A DNA stretch of 64,000 nucleotides, from contig JAHBBC010000033.1 of NCBI GenBank assembly GCA_019915015.1, positions 124,001-188,000 on the forward strand. Direction: 5' to 3'. Positions 10,360 to 19,204 of this stretch are shown here, piece by piece (within the stretch, counting starts at the first letter, position 1; every line of letters begins with the position of its first letter). Position numbers and translations under genes: made by a program. Below the pieces are notes generated by a model. The model was not told where the DNA came from, searched no databases, and saw only the letters and a list, made by a program, of their open reading frames with translations. The DNA comes from Auriscalpium vulgare. Lineage: Eukaryota; Basidiomycota; Agaricomycetes; Russulales; Auriscalpiaceae.

Positions 10360-11016
10360 TGATACGCTATCACCCGGGACGGACCCTAGCGGGGCGTGCG
10401 GCGAGTGCCTCACAGGACAACAACCACCAACACTGCCTCCTATACGTCGCGATCCGGTCCGGGTGACTAGTCTTGCTGAGGGGGGAAGGTGTTCGTGTCG
10501 CTGTTGCGCTTCGTGCCCTCCCCGCGGTCGTGCGGGGCCACCTCCTACCGCCTAAACACCAAACTAAACACTCACCTGCCTGGGGATGCCCTCTACGGGA
10601 TCCTCCTCCGAGTGCTTCGCACCCGTGTGCGAAGCGTCCGCCTATGGGCCGTCGCACCCCCTCTTGCCTGTCCGCCTGCCTACCTGTTCCCACATCGGTG
10701 GGGTCCTTCCTTCCTAAGTCTGGTAGCGCCTCAGGCTACAGTTTCTGTGAGGTAAAGGGTGTGGGTGGCTTGCGCCGCCCACAGGTTGATTGGGTTGCTA
10801 CGTCTCGCGCAGCTCCCTAAGTAGTGGCTCTACCTACGTCGCTAAGCCCTCCCGATCTAGCCCGTTCCGGTGATCCGTTCCGTCGCCAGTCCCGGTTGCT
10901 CCTGGGTCGCCGGACCACGTTCCCATCACCCCCGCTCCCGCGACCCTGCGCCTCGCATGCTGCTTCCCCGTCTCGCGACGTCTCGCTACACGCTTGCCCG
11001 CGGCCTGAACCTATCA
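10360..11016 (-). repeat. 5' LTR of the gypsy element (transcription towards lower coordinates)
   Basis: The proposed LTR is 657 bp and bounded by TGATA at 10360 and TATCA at 11012-11016, the inverted TG..CA termini expected of LTRs. It lies upstream of gag on the minus strand and has no coding capacity. The partner LTR lies outside the window, so the limits cannot be confirmed by self-comparison. The five bases after it (GCGGG, 11017-11021) would be the expected target duplication. Confidence 0.65.
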
Positions 11017-11020
11017 GCGG

Positions 11021-11100
11021 GCCAACACATTAGGCTTGGCTTGGCTTGGCCTACTGGGGCTTGGCTTGGCCTGGCTTTTGGCCTGAGGCCAAGCCGAGCA
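11021..11100 (+). repeat. GGCTTGGCTTGG low-complexity repeats and a short hairpin next to the LTR
   Basis: CTTGG is repeated many times (GGCTTGGCTTGGCTTGG..., GGGCTTGGCTTGGCC), followed by the palindrome TTGGCCTGAGGCCAA near 11080-11094. It lies between the retrotransposon LTR and the disrupted host ORF. On the minus strand it adds the short tail QKPGQAKPQ before the stop at 11051, so this tail is probably not native protein. Confidence 0.6.
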
Positions 11101-12450
11101 CATCACTATTTGCAAGCGCAACCAGCGTCCTTGTGGCTACTGACACCCCGCATTGGTTGATGATTGCAATGTGTAGCCGATGGTTCCTTCGGGTCATGCA
11201 GTTAAGCACGCAGACATGCAGTAAGACTAGTCCTGCGGGAAAGTCGGGACCCTTGAGCACAGCATACAAATGAGACAGTGCGAATCGCGCGATGTGTGCA
11301 TGGGATCCGCCGGCAGCCGCGACGAATTGATCGAGAAGAGAGTTGGAGACATCCGTATCTTCATGGTTTATAACAAGGTGCACAAGGCGCAAAGGATGCT
11401 CGATGGAGTTCTCCGACGAACCGTACTTGGGTTCTTTGAGCCATAGAGACACAGCAAGCTCCAGGATGCCGCGAGTGGCGAGCATGTGCTCTTGCACAGG
11501 TTCATGGTCCATAACGGAGACGACAATCCGCGTGATGCTGGGTTGTACCATGGCCTGCTCTTCGGGTGTCAACCGAGGACAAAGCAAATCGAAGAAGGCG
11601 GCCCAATGGTATATCCCCTCCCAGGCGGTCGCGATCTGGGCGATAAAGTGTTTGGATTCGGGGCTCGGCATAATTGGCGGATCCGTATCCGCCGGTGACA
11701 TTGACAACGTGGTAAGAGCATACAGGCCGTTAAGGCTCCAAAACGCGCAGCCGAGAGCAAAGAGCTCGGCGAAGGAGGGGTCCGTGAAGGGGTGCGGTAC
11801 CTTTGAGGCATCAAGATGGGTGCAGAACATATTGACAATTTCAGCGGTCTGTAGAGCATCCAGTCGAATACACATCATCGCGATGGCCTGGACATAGAGG
11901 ACAGAACCACCCTTTGCGCGTTCGATCATCTATGAAAGCCACGCATCTCGTCCGGTGGCTGAAGCAGACTGGAACGACAAGGCGTACCTGGGGGTAGCCA
12001 TTCAACATGGTATGTTCGACCGCCGTCCACTTAAACATGATAGCCTCCAGCATATTTGAAAGGTAAGGTTGGAATTTGCTGTAAGTCGTGATACGCGCGG
12101 ACGCAATGTGGCCGCGGTGGCGTCGAGGATACCAACCGTTCCCACGCTTTGCCGCCCGGGCCGCTGCCGTGCTGAAGGGCCAACTCCGAGTCTACCTCAG
12201 GCTTGACCTCAGTATCGTTCTGCCTCTCCAAGCCTCCAGTACCCAAATAGTACCAACCGCGAATCCAACCCAATAACGACAGCTCATCAATGACAAAACG
12301 GAAGTCTTGAAGATTGACGTGGATGATCGCCTTCACGACTGTAAATCTGCGAGCGGGATCATGGCGACTGGCACTGGGGTGCGGGTCTACGCAGCGGCCG
12401 TGGACATGAGAGGAAAAGGAAGTCTCGGTGCGTAAAAAGCTTGTCTCCAT
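11051..12450 (-). pseudogene. Truncated host gene of an Agaricomycete helical-repeat/MYND-type family
   Basis: The main exon (11929-11051) encodes about 290 residues rich in alternating hydrophobic helices, ARM/HEAT-like in texture. The upstream exon joins through an intron of about 55 nt (GTACGC...CATAG), linking YSKFQPYLSNMLEAIMFKW...LNGYPQ to MIERAKGGSVLYVQ. Further upstream coding (FTVVKAIIHVNLQDFRFVI) extends to about 12400. I recognise the style of a large family of uncharacterised proteins in white-rot fungi that often end in a MYND zinc finger. Here the C-terminus is replaced by the CTTGG repeat and the gypsy LTR. The start is not certain. Function is unknown; loss of function by truncation is inferred. 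Confidence 0.6.
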
Positions 12451-12629
12451 GCCAATTCGCTGACTGGAGGGGATGCGTGGTCAGTTAACGCGATCGCACT
12501 GGGACTGGTGTCCAGTTGACCATACGGGCTGTCTTGACCGCAATGTGCAGTACTATCCGTCAACCCTTACAAGCTGATACCTCATGTTGATCGACTGTCA
12601 TTGGATGCGCTCAGTTTGACTGCGGGCAG

Positions 12630-13532
12630 CGCGCAGACCGCTGTGCGTTTGCTGCGAAGGGTTCAGCGTATGTCCGGTTCGATGGACCACATTCCCATGC
12701 TGGCTTCCGACGGGCAAGAATGTTTCAACTGTACGTGGCTCTTTTACTTTCCTACTCATCGATGTTGATTTTTTCTTAGTGTTCCCGCCGGTGACGAGAC
12801 AGTGTTCGTCCTGCCGGTCATCCAGTTTGCAGCGTGGATGGAAACGGACGCCTGTTGCGCGTCGAAGGTCACTTTATTGCCGCCACAAATGGAGAGCTGG
12901 GAGGATGGCGCGGTGTTGCCCGGGGGGCAAGGACGTCACGGTGCGGGCAAAGGTGAGTATCACTACCTACATGCGGTGCTCCGTTTTCTGACGCGTATTG
13001 CAGTCATACCTTGTCCATCGCAATCATGCTTCTATGACCGTACTCGTACGTTTGCCTTACTCCAGATGGTCCCATCTTGTTCCTTTTATCGGGGACCATT
13101 ATCCGATCGCGTGGAAGGCGTCTCACGCATGCATATCCTCAAACTCCCTCACATCGCAATCGCTACCTCGTGTGCCTTTCGACCTTGTACATGATATGTC
13201 ACACCATTCCGGTCTCCAATCAAGCCGTACTTCCAAGTGACCACGCTCTTTCCCTGCGCATGGTGGGCATCATGTTTCGCTATACTCGGCCATATACTCA
13301 CCAGGCATTTTCTCAGCAGGACCTCCCAATATCCTTCAGCGCAGCGACGCCATCCACGGCGGCAAGATTGTCTGGTTCATGCGCTCCTTGTACGATGCGA
13401 TCGAGTTCGTCGACGACACGAAGCTCGCTGTGTTCGAGCCGACCGTCGACCACGTCGGCGTGCGCTGCAGCTTTTTATTGCTCAACGGAAGCACGCGCCG
13501 GGCCTTTTGTGCTGTTGGGTGGTATGTATGAG
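12630..13532 (+). other. Scattered exon-like coding fragments, gene not resolved
   Basis: Protein-like readings alternate with short introns. One fragment before a GTACGT donor near 12733 reads SAYVRFDGPHSHAGFRRARM. It joins VPAGDETVFVLPVIQFAAWM (12782 on) in frame through an intron ending TTCTTAG. A later exon (about 13319-13532) reads IVWFMRSLYDAIEFVDDT and ends at TGA. Composition is GC-rich and codon-like, unlike the flanks. I found no convincing start and no family. It is either a poorly preserved gene or one with more introns than I could place. Confidence 0.3.
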
Positions 13533-14574
13533 CAGGCACAGATCATCAAAGATATGGGGTAGTGATAGAGAGAGGAAGGCAGAGCCGGGAAGGAGGTGGG
13601 AATGCCTACCAATTTTGCCGCGTGTGGGTTCAGACATGCGGCTGGAGGTTTGACCGCGCGTAGGCTCGTCGCTACGCGCCATGTTATTGTCAGGTGTGCT
13701 CAGTTCCCCTTGATGATGGCGTTGCAATCATGTACTCACACGGCGCAGAGCGGTCTTATAACTGGAACTCTCGCCGCCACAAGCGCCCTCATTGCCCCCG
13801 GATCCCCAAGTCGCACGGAAACCTGGAAAGCTTCCATTTGTTCCTTGAGCCCTATCGGTCGTCCTGGGATCTACGTGGCCAAATGCGCTTGCGCCGACTG
13901 CTGTGGCGTTCATCGGCGGCCTGCTACATACATTAACTTTTTCACCGGGCGTCCATTCTCGATGTCGTTTCAAGTTGATTGCCCGCCCATGGCTACGACG
14001 TCGCCTTTGTTCAAATTGTTGATTCCTTCAATTGCCCGAGGGGAATTCTGTGTGTGTTGACTTGATGGGACGCCCATAATGCATAATGTGCGACATTAGC
14101 GCAAGGAAATAGAAAAACATTGTTTTCTCCGGCTACAGCCGGATTTTGCCGGATGCGGCGTCGAGCGACCGTTGACCGTTGACGGCGATGGCGACTCTCA
14201 CTTCTGTCACATCTATGTTCTCTCATCATCAACACTCTCGCCGTCCATGCTCCTACGATGACATGGCAACACCTCCGACGTGCTGAGAGAAGTCGCTGGC
14301 AGTCTCACTGGCAAGAAGCGCCTTCCAAATCATACGTACGCCGGGGTTAATCCAGGTCTTCGATTTCGTGCAGAGCGTGTGAGCTATGCAAGTAGCTGGC
14401 GTGGGTCCTGGCGGAGGGTTTCTCGGAGGCGATGAAGTGGCTCGTGCATGCAACGTGTGTGCGCGCCTTTTGACCCGAACATGTACAAAACTGACAGCAT
14501 AGCCGAGCCCAGGATATTCGTCTTTGTCCCTCCTTCAACTATCGTCTCTGACTCTCGCAACATACGGTCCCGGC
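13533..14574. other. Intergenic stretch, no supported gene
   Basis: Short ORFs occur on both strands, but none has family-like motifs or joins to neighbours through good splice sites. Confidence 0.45.
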
Positions 14575-15507
14575 ATGCCGTTCTGGACTAGCAACGTGCG
14601 CGCGGCCCACTCGACGCTCGCGAGCCTTCCGGAAGAGAGCGAGTAGTACGTCGCTCAACTCTATGGCTATCTATTAGTATTGCGCGATTAACCCACATAC
14701 CTCAGCGTTATCTCGCCATCCCCTTTGCCATCGCAAGCCATACCTTCCGCTCCGAAGACACCAGAGGACAAGCCCCCATCCTGGTCGTCGCTCATTGAGC
14801 GCTGGACCCCATTCAGGACTCCTGCAGACCAACTCCCCGCGATCACGGTATCCAGTGCATCATCCACGCACTCTGGCAAATCGACCGCCCGCACATCCTC
14901 TTCATCCGCACGGCGTCGTCGTGCCGTTCAAGTAGCGAATCCACGATGGCAGCATGCACCGGCTCTTTTTTCGCTCGAAATATCGATCTACGAACCACGG
15001 CTGCGCGGTCTCTACCTCGGGATCCCCTTCTTCGAGCTCCTGGTCGGCGCGACGTTCGAGGTGCTGAACAAGGGGTTGCGTCTCCCCGAGCACCCGGACC
15101 TACAGCGATTGGACGGCAGCTTGATGCTTGCGCGCAACGCGCGGGGGCAGCTGGGCTGGATCGTGTCGGCGTTCTTGCTTCCACGCGATCAGAGAGATCG
15201 CCGCCTCTTCCAGCAAGGCCATGTACATTTCGATCAAAATGAAGATTCGTATTCGGAGATCAGTGCCAGTCGAAGTGAAAGCCTATGTGCGTTACCGTAC
15301 TCTCTTCCGTCATGCGGTCGCTGATATCTTGCGCTAGCGACAAGTTATTCACCGTCCGTCGGGAGCAGTACGCATGGATCGCGCGTGGAGTCTTTGACGA
15401 GCGTAACGACGTATGGTTCTGGCACCATGAGTGTCACTTCGATCTCGTCGTACAAGACGCGGATGAATCAATACCTTGGTACACCGGGAAAGCCGTTCTT
15501 GCGATAA
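14575..15507 (+). CDS. SH3-like domain protein, first of a tandem paralogous pair
   Basis: The three-exon model is 14575-14645, 14706-15286 and 15338-15507. The introns are 60 and 51 nt with GTACGT..CAG and GTGCGT..TAG ends. It gives a 273-residue protein in one frame. The N-terminal half is Ser/Thr/Pro-rich and disordered. The core (about residues 135-200) has the pattern YLGIPFFELLVGATFEVL ... LMLARNARGQLGWIVSAFLLP, which resembles an SH3 beta-barrel (hydrophobic-aromatic start, VL, LL.RD..G..GW, S.L.P). The C-tail ends SVTSISSYKTRMN...PGKPFLR. The same tail plan and the same core occur in the next gene, which strongly supports the splice choices. Function is unknown; protein binding is a guess. 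Confidence 0.7.
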
Positions 15508-15880
15508 ATCGAGTCATACGCCGCCTCGGGTGAGGGCTGTGCACACCATCCACCCTCCATGACGCGTGGTGCATGTGCTACTACACTCCGCCCTTCCAGA
15601 TGTCGCGCGACGACCTTCACCACCCCATCCTTTCCTGAAATCGACACCCAGGAAACCCGACGAATCCTTCCTCGATCTGCATTGGCACACGCTTTCAATT
15701 TCTTCCGAATGCAGTTCCCGTCACCCTTTCACACTGCAACTCTATCCCATCGCCGTCCTATCGTCGAATGCATCAGCCTCATGTGCACGAATGCTACCCC
15801 TTCTCCGGCGCCTTTCTCGCAACATATAGACTGGTCCCGTCCTGTGCATCTCGCCCTTCCACCTCGTACACGTACCCACT

Positions 15881-16721
15881 ATGACCGCCGCCGGGTCTTG
15901 GAACACTAGCAGTGGGCCTGGTCCCTATAGGCTCTGGTTACACCGTACCCTGACCGTGCGCCAATCAAACGTTAATGCTGCTGAATTGTATGTTCCTTAC
16001 CGTCGTCTAAGAGCATCACTCTGACATTCCCGTTGTTAGCTGGCCATCGAAGCGGGCGGAATTTTCGCCGAGTGAGACTTCTTTCCGTCCCCAGCATGCG
16101 TCTATATGGAGCACTGCCGATGTGACAGCACCCTCTTGCTCTTCATCAATTCCAAATCTGCGCGCGTCACCCCACCATCGCACCTTCGACACTCAATCAG
16201 CCCTCGCGCACCTGCCCACTATGTACACATGCCGCGTCATACATCCCCTTTTACCTCCCGATGACGTTTCTTACCGAGGCTTACCCTTCTTCACGCTCAT
16301 CATCCACGATCGCTTCGACGTTCTGAGGGAGGTCGGGCCGACGAATCGCCAGTCCGATCTGCCGCGTACTTGCGAGGGAGAAGCAAGCGAAGACGACGAG
16401 TTCCTACTACTCGTACGAGATGCACTTGGGCGTGCTGGATGGGCGCTGGCGAGTTTTCTATGGCCTGTGCATCGAGACAAAATATCGGACGGCGATGAAG
16501 ACTCCGTCGCCAGTAACCCATGTGAGCCATTCTGTAGACTGCCCGTTGAGCCACAGCTAATATATGCGCCTTCAGCGGATGCTTGGACTGAACGACCGGC
16601 ATCCCTTGGCTCGATCTCGACGCTCGGTCAGGCTTCTTTCAAGACAACGAAGTCAATCTCGTCGCGCAAGTCACGATTGAACGAGACTCTTACTCCACCC
16701 GGGACTGTATTCTTACGGTAG
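15881..16721 (+). CDS. SH3-like domain protein, second of the tandem pair
   Basis: The exons are 15881-15987, 16040-16521 and 16576-16721, with introns of 52 and 54 nt, giving 244 residues. The start ATG at 15881 opens MTAAGSWNTSSGPGPYRLW. The core YRGLPFFTLIIHDRFDVLRE ... FLLLVRDALGRAGWALASFLWP aligns with that of the upstream gene, as does the tail (ISSRKSRLN...PPG.VFLR). Spacing from the first gene is about 370 bp in the same orientation, so tandem duplication is the simple explanation. The last intron is a multiple of three, so retention would not shift the frame. The family is unnamed to me; an SH3-like fold is inferred from pattern only. Confidence 0.7.
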
Positions 16722-17270
16722 TTGCTGCTCCGCCACGTGTCAGTCCATTTTTGCTTGAATATGAAGGAACTTGAAGCCTTCGTATGCTACCTCGCTCATG
16801 GCCAGCCCCTGAGTTGACTGCAAGAGTCTACGTCTACACCTTACGGCGCGACGCTATCGGAGAACGGCCGGTAGCACAACATCCCGCATCGACGCGCTGC
16901 GTAGTATGTCGATTTCGAAGAGGCGCGTTCGTCATGATCGATTGATCGTTTATGTCTGTCTTCCACGCAAATTCTCAAGCTTTAGCCGCTATCGGTCGTC
17001 TGCAAAATCAACTGTCCCACCTCCAATGCATGAACGCCGGCCGCGCTGGTCCCCATGCTCATTACGTAAGCTACGACTTACCTTCGCCACTGTCTCACTT
17101 TGCTTGCACTTTGCCCGGGCCCCACGCTCCGCCTTCCCTAGTGCTTAGACAAGCAATGCAGGCAACTGCAGAGAGCGGCTAAATGATCTATGCTATGTGC
17201 ATTCGCGCGCGTGCTCCTCGATGGACGCTCGGTCGTTTGTCATTGGCCTTACGAGGGACCGAGGCGGTGT
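16722..17270. other. Intergenic region
   Basis: No supported gene. It separates the SH3-like pair from the promoter repeats of the next gene. Confidence 0.5.
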
Positions 17271-17275
17271 AAGTA

Positions 17276-17341
17276 TCCGACCCGCCATCCGACCCGCCTT
17301 CCGACCCGCCTTCCGACCCGCCTTCCGACCCGCCTCCCGAC
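17276..17341 (+). repeat. 12-bp tandem repeat (CCGACCCGCCTT), about five copies
   Basis: The units TCCGACCCGCC(A/T) are repeated back to back and end 3-4 bases before a TATA box. Copy sequence is almost uniform, with one A/T change and a diverged last unit. Position immediately upstream of the core promoter suggests a regulatory or slippage-derived array; function is inferred. Confidence 0.85.
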
Positions 17342-17344
17342 CAG

Positions 17345-17350
17345 TATAAA
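17345..17350 (+). promoter_or_regulatory. TATA box (TATAAA) of the 17461 gene
   Basis: TATAAA lies 111 bases before the ATG and directly after the 12-bp repeat array. Spacing fits a core promoter with a leader of about 80 nt. Confidence 0.6.
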
Positions 17351-17460
17351 GTTGCTTGTCCGGCGGCTCATGAAGCCCATCAAATACCCGCACACCCACA
17401 ACTACCAGTCTCAATCAATACCCCCGCAGCCCAGCCCACCCGCCCGCTTTATCATCCAAA

Positions 17461-18321
17461 ATGTCTCTCGAGATGGCGTCCTCTCTATCCTCTCTGGAAT
17501 TCTTCGATCTCTCTCCTACTGCGCAATCATCATCCTCTGCCGCGGAGAGATACATCGACGCCGCTTTTTCTCAGCTCTTGGCAATGGCCGCCGAGTACGA
17601 AATGAGCACGGGCGCCACTCCTGGAGAGCAGGCTAACCCAACTGTCGATCAGAGCTGGTCTCTGTTCGACAGCTCCTCTACTTCGTATACGACGGTCGCC
17701 TCGAGCCCCCCTGCGGACTTGGCTTTACCCCCTGCGATGTTTCTTGTCACACCCCCTCACATTCCTTCGCGCAACGAAGTCGAGGCGAGGCGAGCGGTGC
17801 CGCCTCGCCAGTACGCGCCGGCTCCTGCCTCATATACCCCTGTCTCTCGCGGTCACTACCGCGTCGCGCCGAGAGCTCCACCTGCCCAGTCTAGCAGAGC
17901 TACTGCGACACCCGCCCGTCGACCTCGCCAGCCCGCGCCCATGCCCCATAATAAGCCGCGTGTAGAAGCCAAGGCGACCCACAAATCCGAGAAGCCTGCA
18001 ATGTTGCAGGCGCTGTACACTCGTCGGTACATCGAGACGCTCCTCTCGATGGGCATCTCCGCGGACACCGTGCCCCCTTCCATGCTGCACACGATCGTCT
18101 CGCCTGAAGTCGACGCATATGCGCAGGAGGTTGCATATCTCGTGTGTCGCGCTGAATTATTGAAACGGCCTGCGCATGCGTCTGCCCGGGACCCTCGTAT
18201 GCTTGTTCCAGATGAGCACGAGTGGATCCCTATGAGGGGGCGCGCTCGTCCTGGCACGGCGAAGCGCTCTCATCCCCAGAACACGGATTTGAATGCGTCA
18301 AAGAAGAGGCGCACTGCATGA
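17461..18321 (+). CDS. Intronless Ser/Pro-rich hypothetical protein with C-terminal nuclear signal
   Basis: A single 286-codon ORF starts at ATG 17461 in a good context (CCAAAATG). The N-terminal third is acidic and Ser/Thr-rich and the middle is a long Pro/Arg/Ala-rich disordered stretch. A short ordered helical segment (MLQALYTRRYIETLLSMG...EVDAYAQEVAYLVCRAELLKR) covers about residues 180-240. The end is strongly basic (KRSHPQN...KKRRTA), a likely bipartite nuclear localisation signal. I do not recognise the family. The promoter has a TATA box and the 12-bp repeats. The protein could be a regulatory or DNA/RNA-associated factor, but no catalytic motif is visible. Confidence 0.75.
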   Translation: MSLEMASSLSSLEFFDLSPTAQSSSSAAERYIDAAFSQLLAMAAEYEMSTGATPGEQANPTVDQSWSLFDSSSTSYTTVASSPPADLALPPAMFLVTPPHIPSRNEVEARRAVPPRQYAPAPASYTPVSRGHYRVAPRAPPAQSSRATATPARRPRQPAPMPHNKPRVEAKATHKSEKPAMLQALYTRRYIETLLSMGISADTVPPSMLHTIVSPEVDAYAQEVAYLVCRAELLKRPAHASARDPRMLVPDEHEWIPMRGRARPGTAKRSHPQNTDLNASKKRRTA

Positions 18322-18640
18322 GTAGTTAGTAACATCATATAACCATCACTAAAGAAAAGAAATATACCATAATATACCAATATACCACCTCATATTCCTT
18401 ACGCACTGCATAAATAGGTAGAAATCCAACACAATTACCATTCGAGAAAGAAACATATACCACACAATACCAATACACCCGATTGACATAATTCATTGCA
18501 ACAAAAATTCAATTTATTACTCGAGCAACGGAAAAACATTGTCGCAAACATCGTGAATAAATAAGCACTCAAACCCTGTAATCCCGTTGCCCTTGTTCCC
18601 GCTCCGGCTGGAGGGTAATACTTTGAAATCATCAACGCGC
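18322..18640. other. AT-rich intergenic stretch
   Basis: Repeated ATATACCA / AATACCA words are present and no gene was seen. It probably contains the 3' end signals of the upstream gene. Confidence 0.5.
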
Positions 18641-18654
18641 ACGCATGTCATTAT

Positions 18655-18978
18655 TTAACCAGAATATGGGGTGCGTCGGAGAAGCGCGGTACGATGCTGC
18701 ACTTGAAAGGCCGGGACGCATGTAAACTAAGTGTTAGCGACGTCTAAAGCAGCACGGAACTCAACGCACACGCTCAATCCGTTTACGTCGCTCCTATCGA
18801 TGTCCACAGGCATATCCCGTCCCGCTTCGTCTTTCGCGAGACCCATTGAGCAGGCCCAAAGCGTCACAGCGGCATGCATCGCAAGCGATGTGTTCGCAAC
18901 GTGCCGTGCGACACATAGGCGGCGCCCGAACCCGTACGAGACGTGGCCCTCGTCATACGTGTCCACCGCCTGACATGA
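18655..18978 (-). pseudogene. Truncated copy of the P450 3' end (heme-binding region)
   Basis: The minus strand encodes DTYDEGHVSYGFGRRLCVARHVAN...MHAAVTLWAC, which matches the last large exon of the adjacent full-length P450 (DTRDEGHVTYGFGRRICVGRGVAN...) at about 73 percent of residues. The last small exon (FKCSI.PRF.DAPHIL) is also recognisable at about 18655-18710. The Gly after the heme-ligand Cys is Ala here (CVA instead of CVG). Homology ends abruptly just upstream, so about 85 percent of a P450 is absent. It is an old partial tandem duplication and not a functional enzyme. Confidence 0.85.
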
Positions 18979-19204
18979 CCGTGCAGTCAGGCGAGAGGAG
19001 GAATTGCGCGCGAACGACGAACAGACCAGGGCGGAGGCATGCTAAATAGAAAATGCAATGCGGCTTCCAATCCAATGCCTGTATATTTGTTATACAAAGC
19101 AACATTGTGGCCGCGTGCAGAACGAAAACCTAGCAGAAATCTGTTCATGAGCCTTCACTGTGCACTCCTCCTCTTGGGCCCCTGAAAATATTGACAAAAT
19201 AAAA

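Larger units (their letters stand above)
1..11016 (-). mobile_element. Ty3/gypsy LTR retrotransposon, left end outside the window, interrupted by a hAT element
   Basis: Read on the minus strand the order is LTR (10360-11016), candidate primer-binding site, Gag with CCHC knuckle and aspartic protease (10269-7246), then reverse transcriptase, RNase H and integrase (7261-4382, continuing at 153-1). This order, RT before integrase, defines the Ty3/gypsy group. The second LTR must lie left of base 1. Both long ORFs are open and the only interruption is the hAT element at 162-4373. Excising that element with one copy of its 8-bp duplication restores the integrase frame. The element therefore looks young and was intact until the hAT arrived. 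Confidence is high for class and orientation and moderate for exact LTR ends. Confidence 0.93.

Noticed and set aside
8436..10555. Several plus-strand ORFs opposite gag
   Set aside because: They are antisense shadows of the long GC-rich gag ORF and have no independent motifs.
15285..15533. Reading frame SDKLFTVRREQYAW... over the last exon of the first SH3-like gene
   Set aside because: The other frame restores a tail homologous to the neighbouring paralogue, which is stronger evidence.
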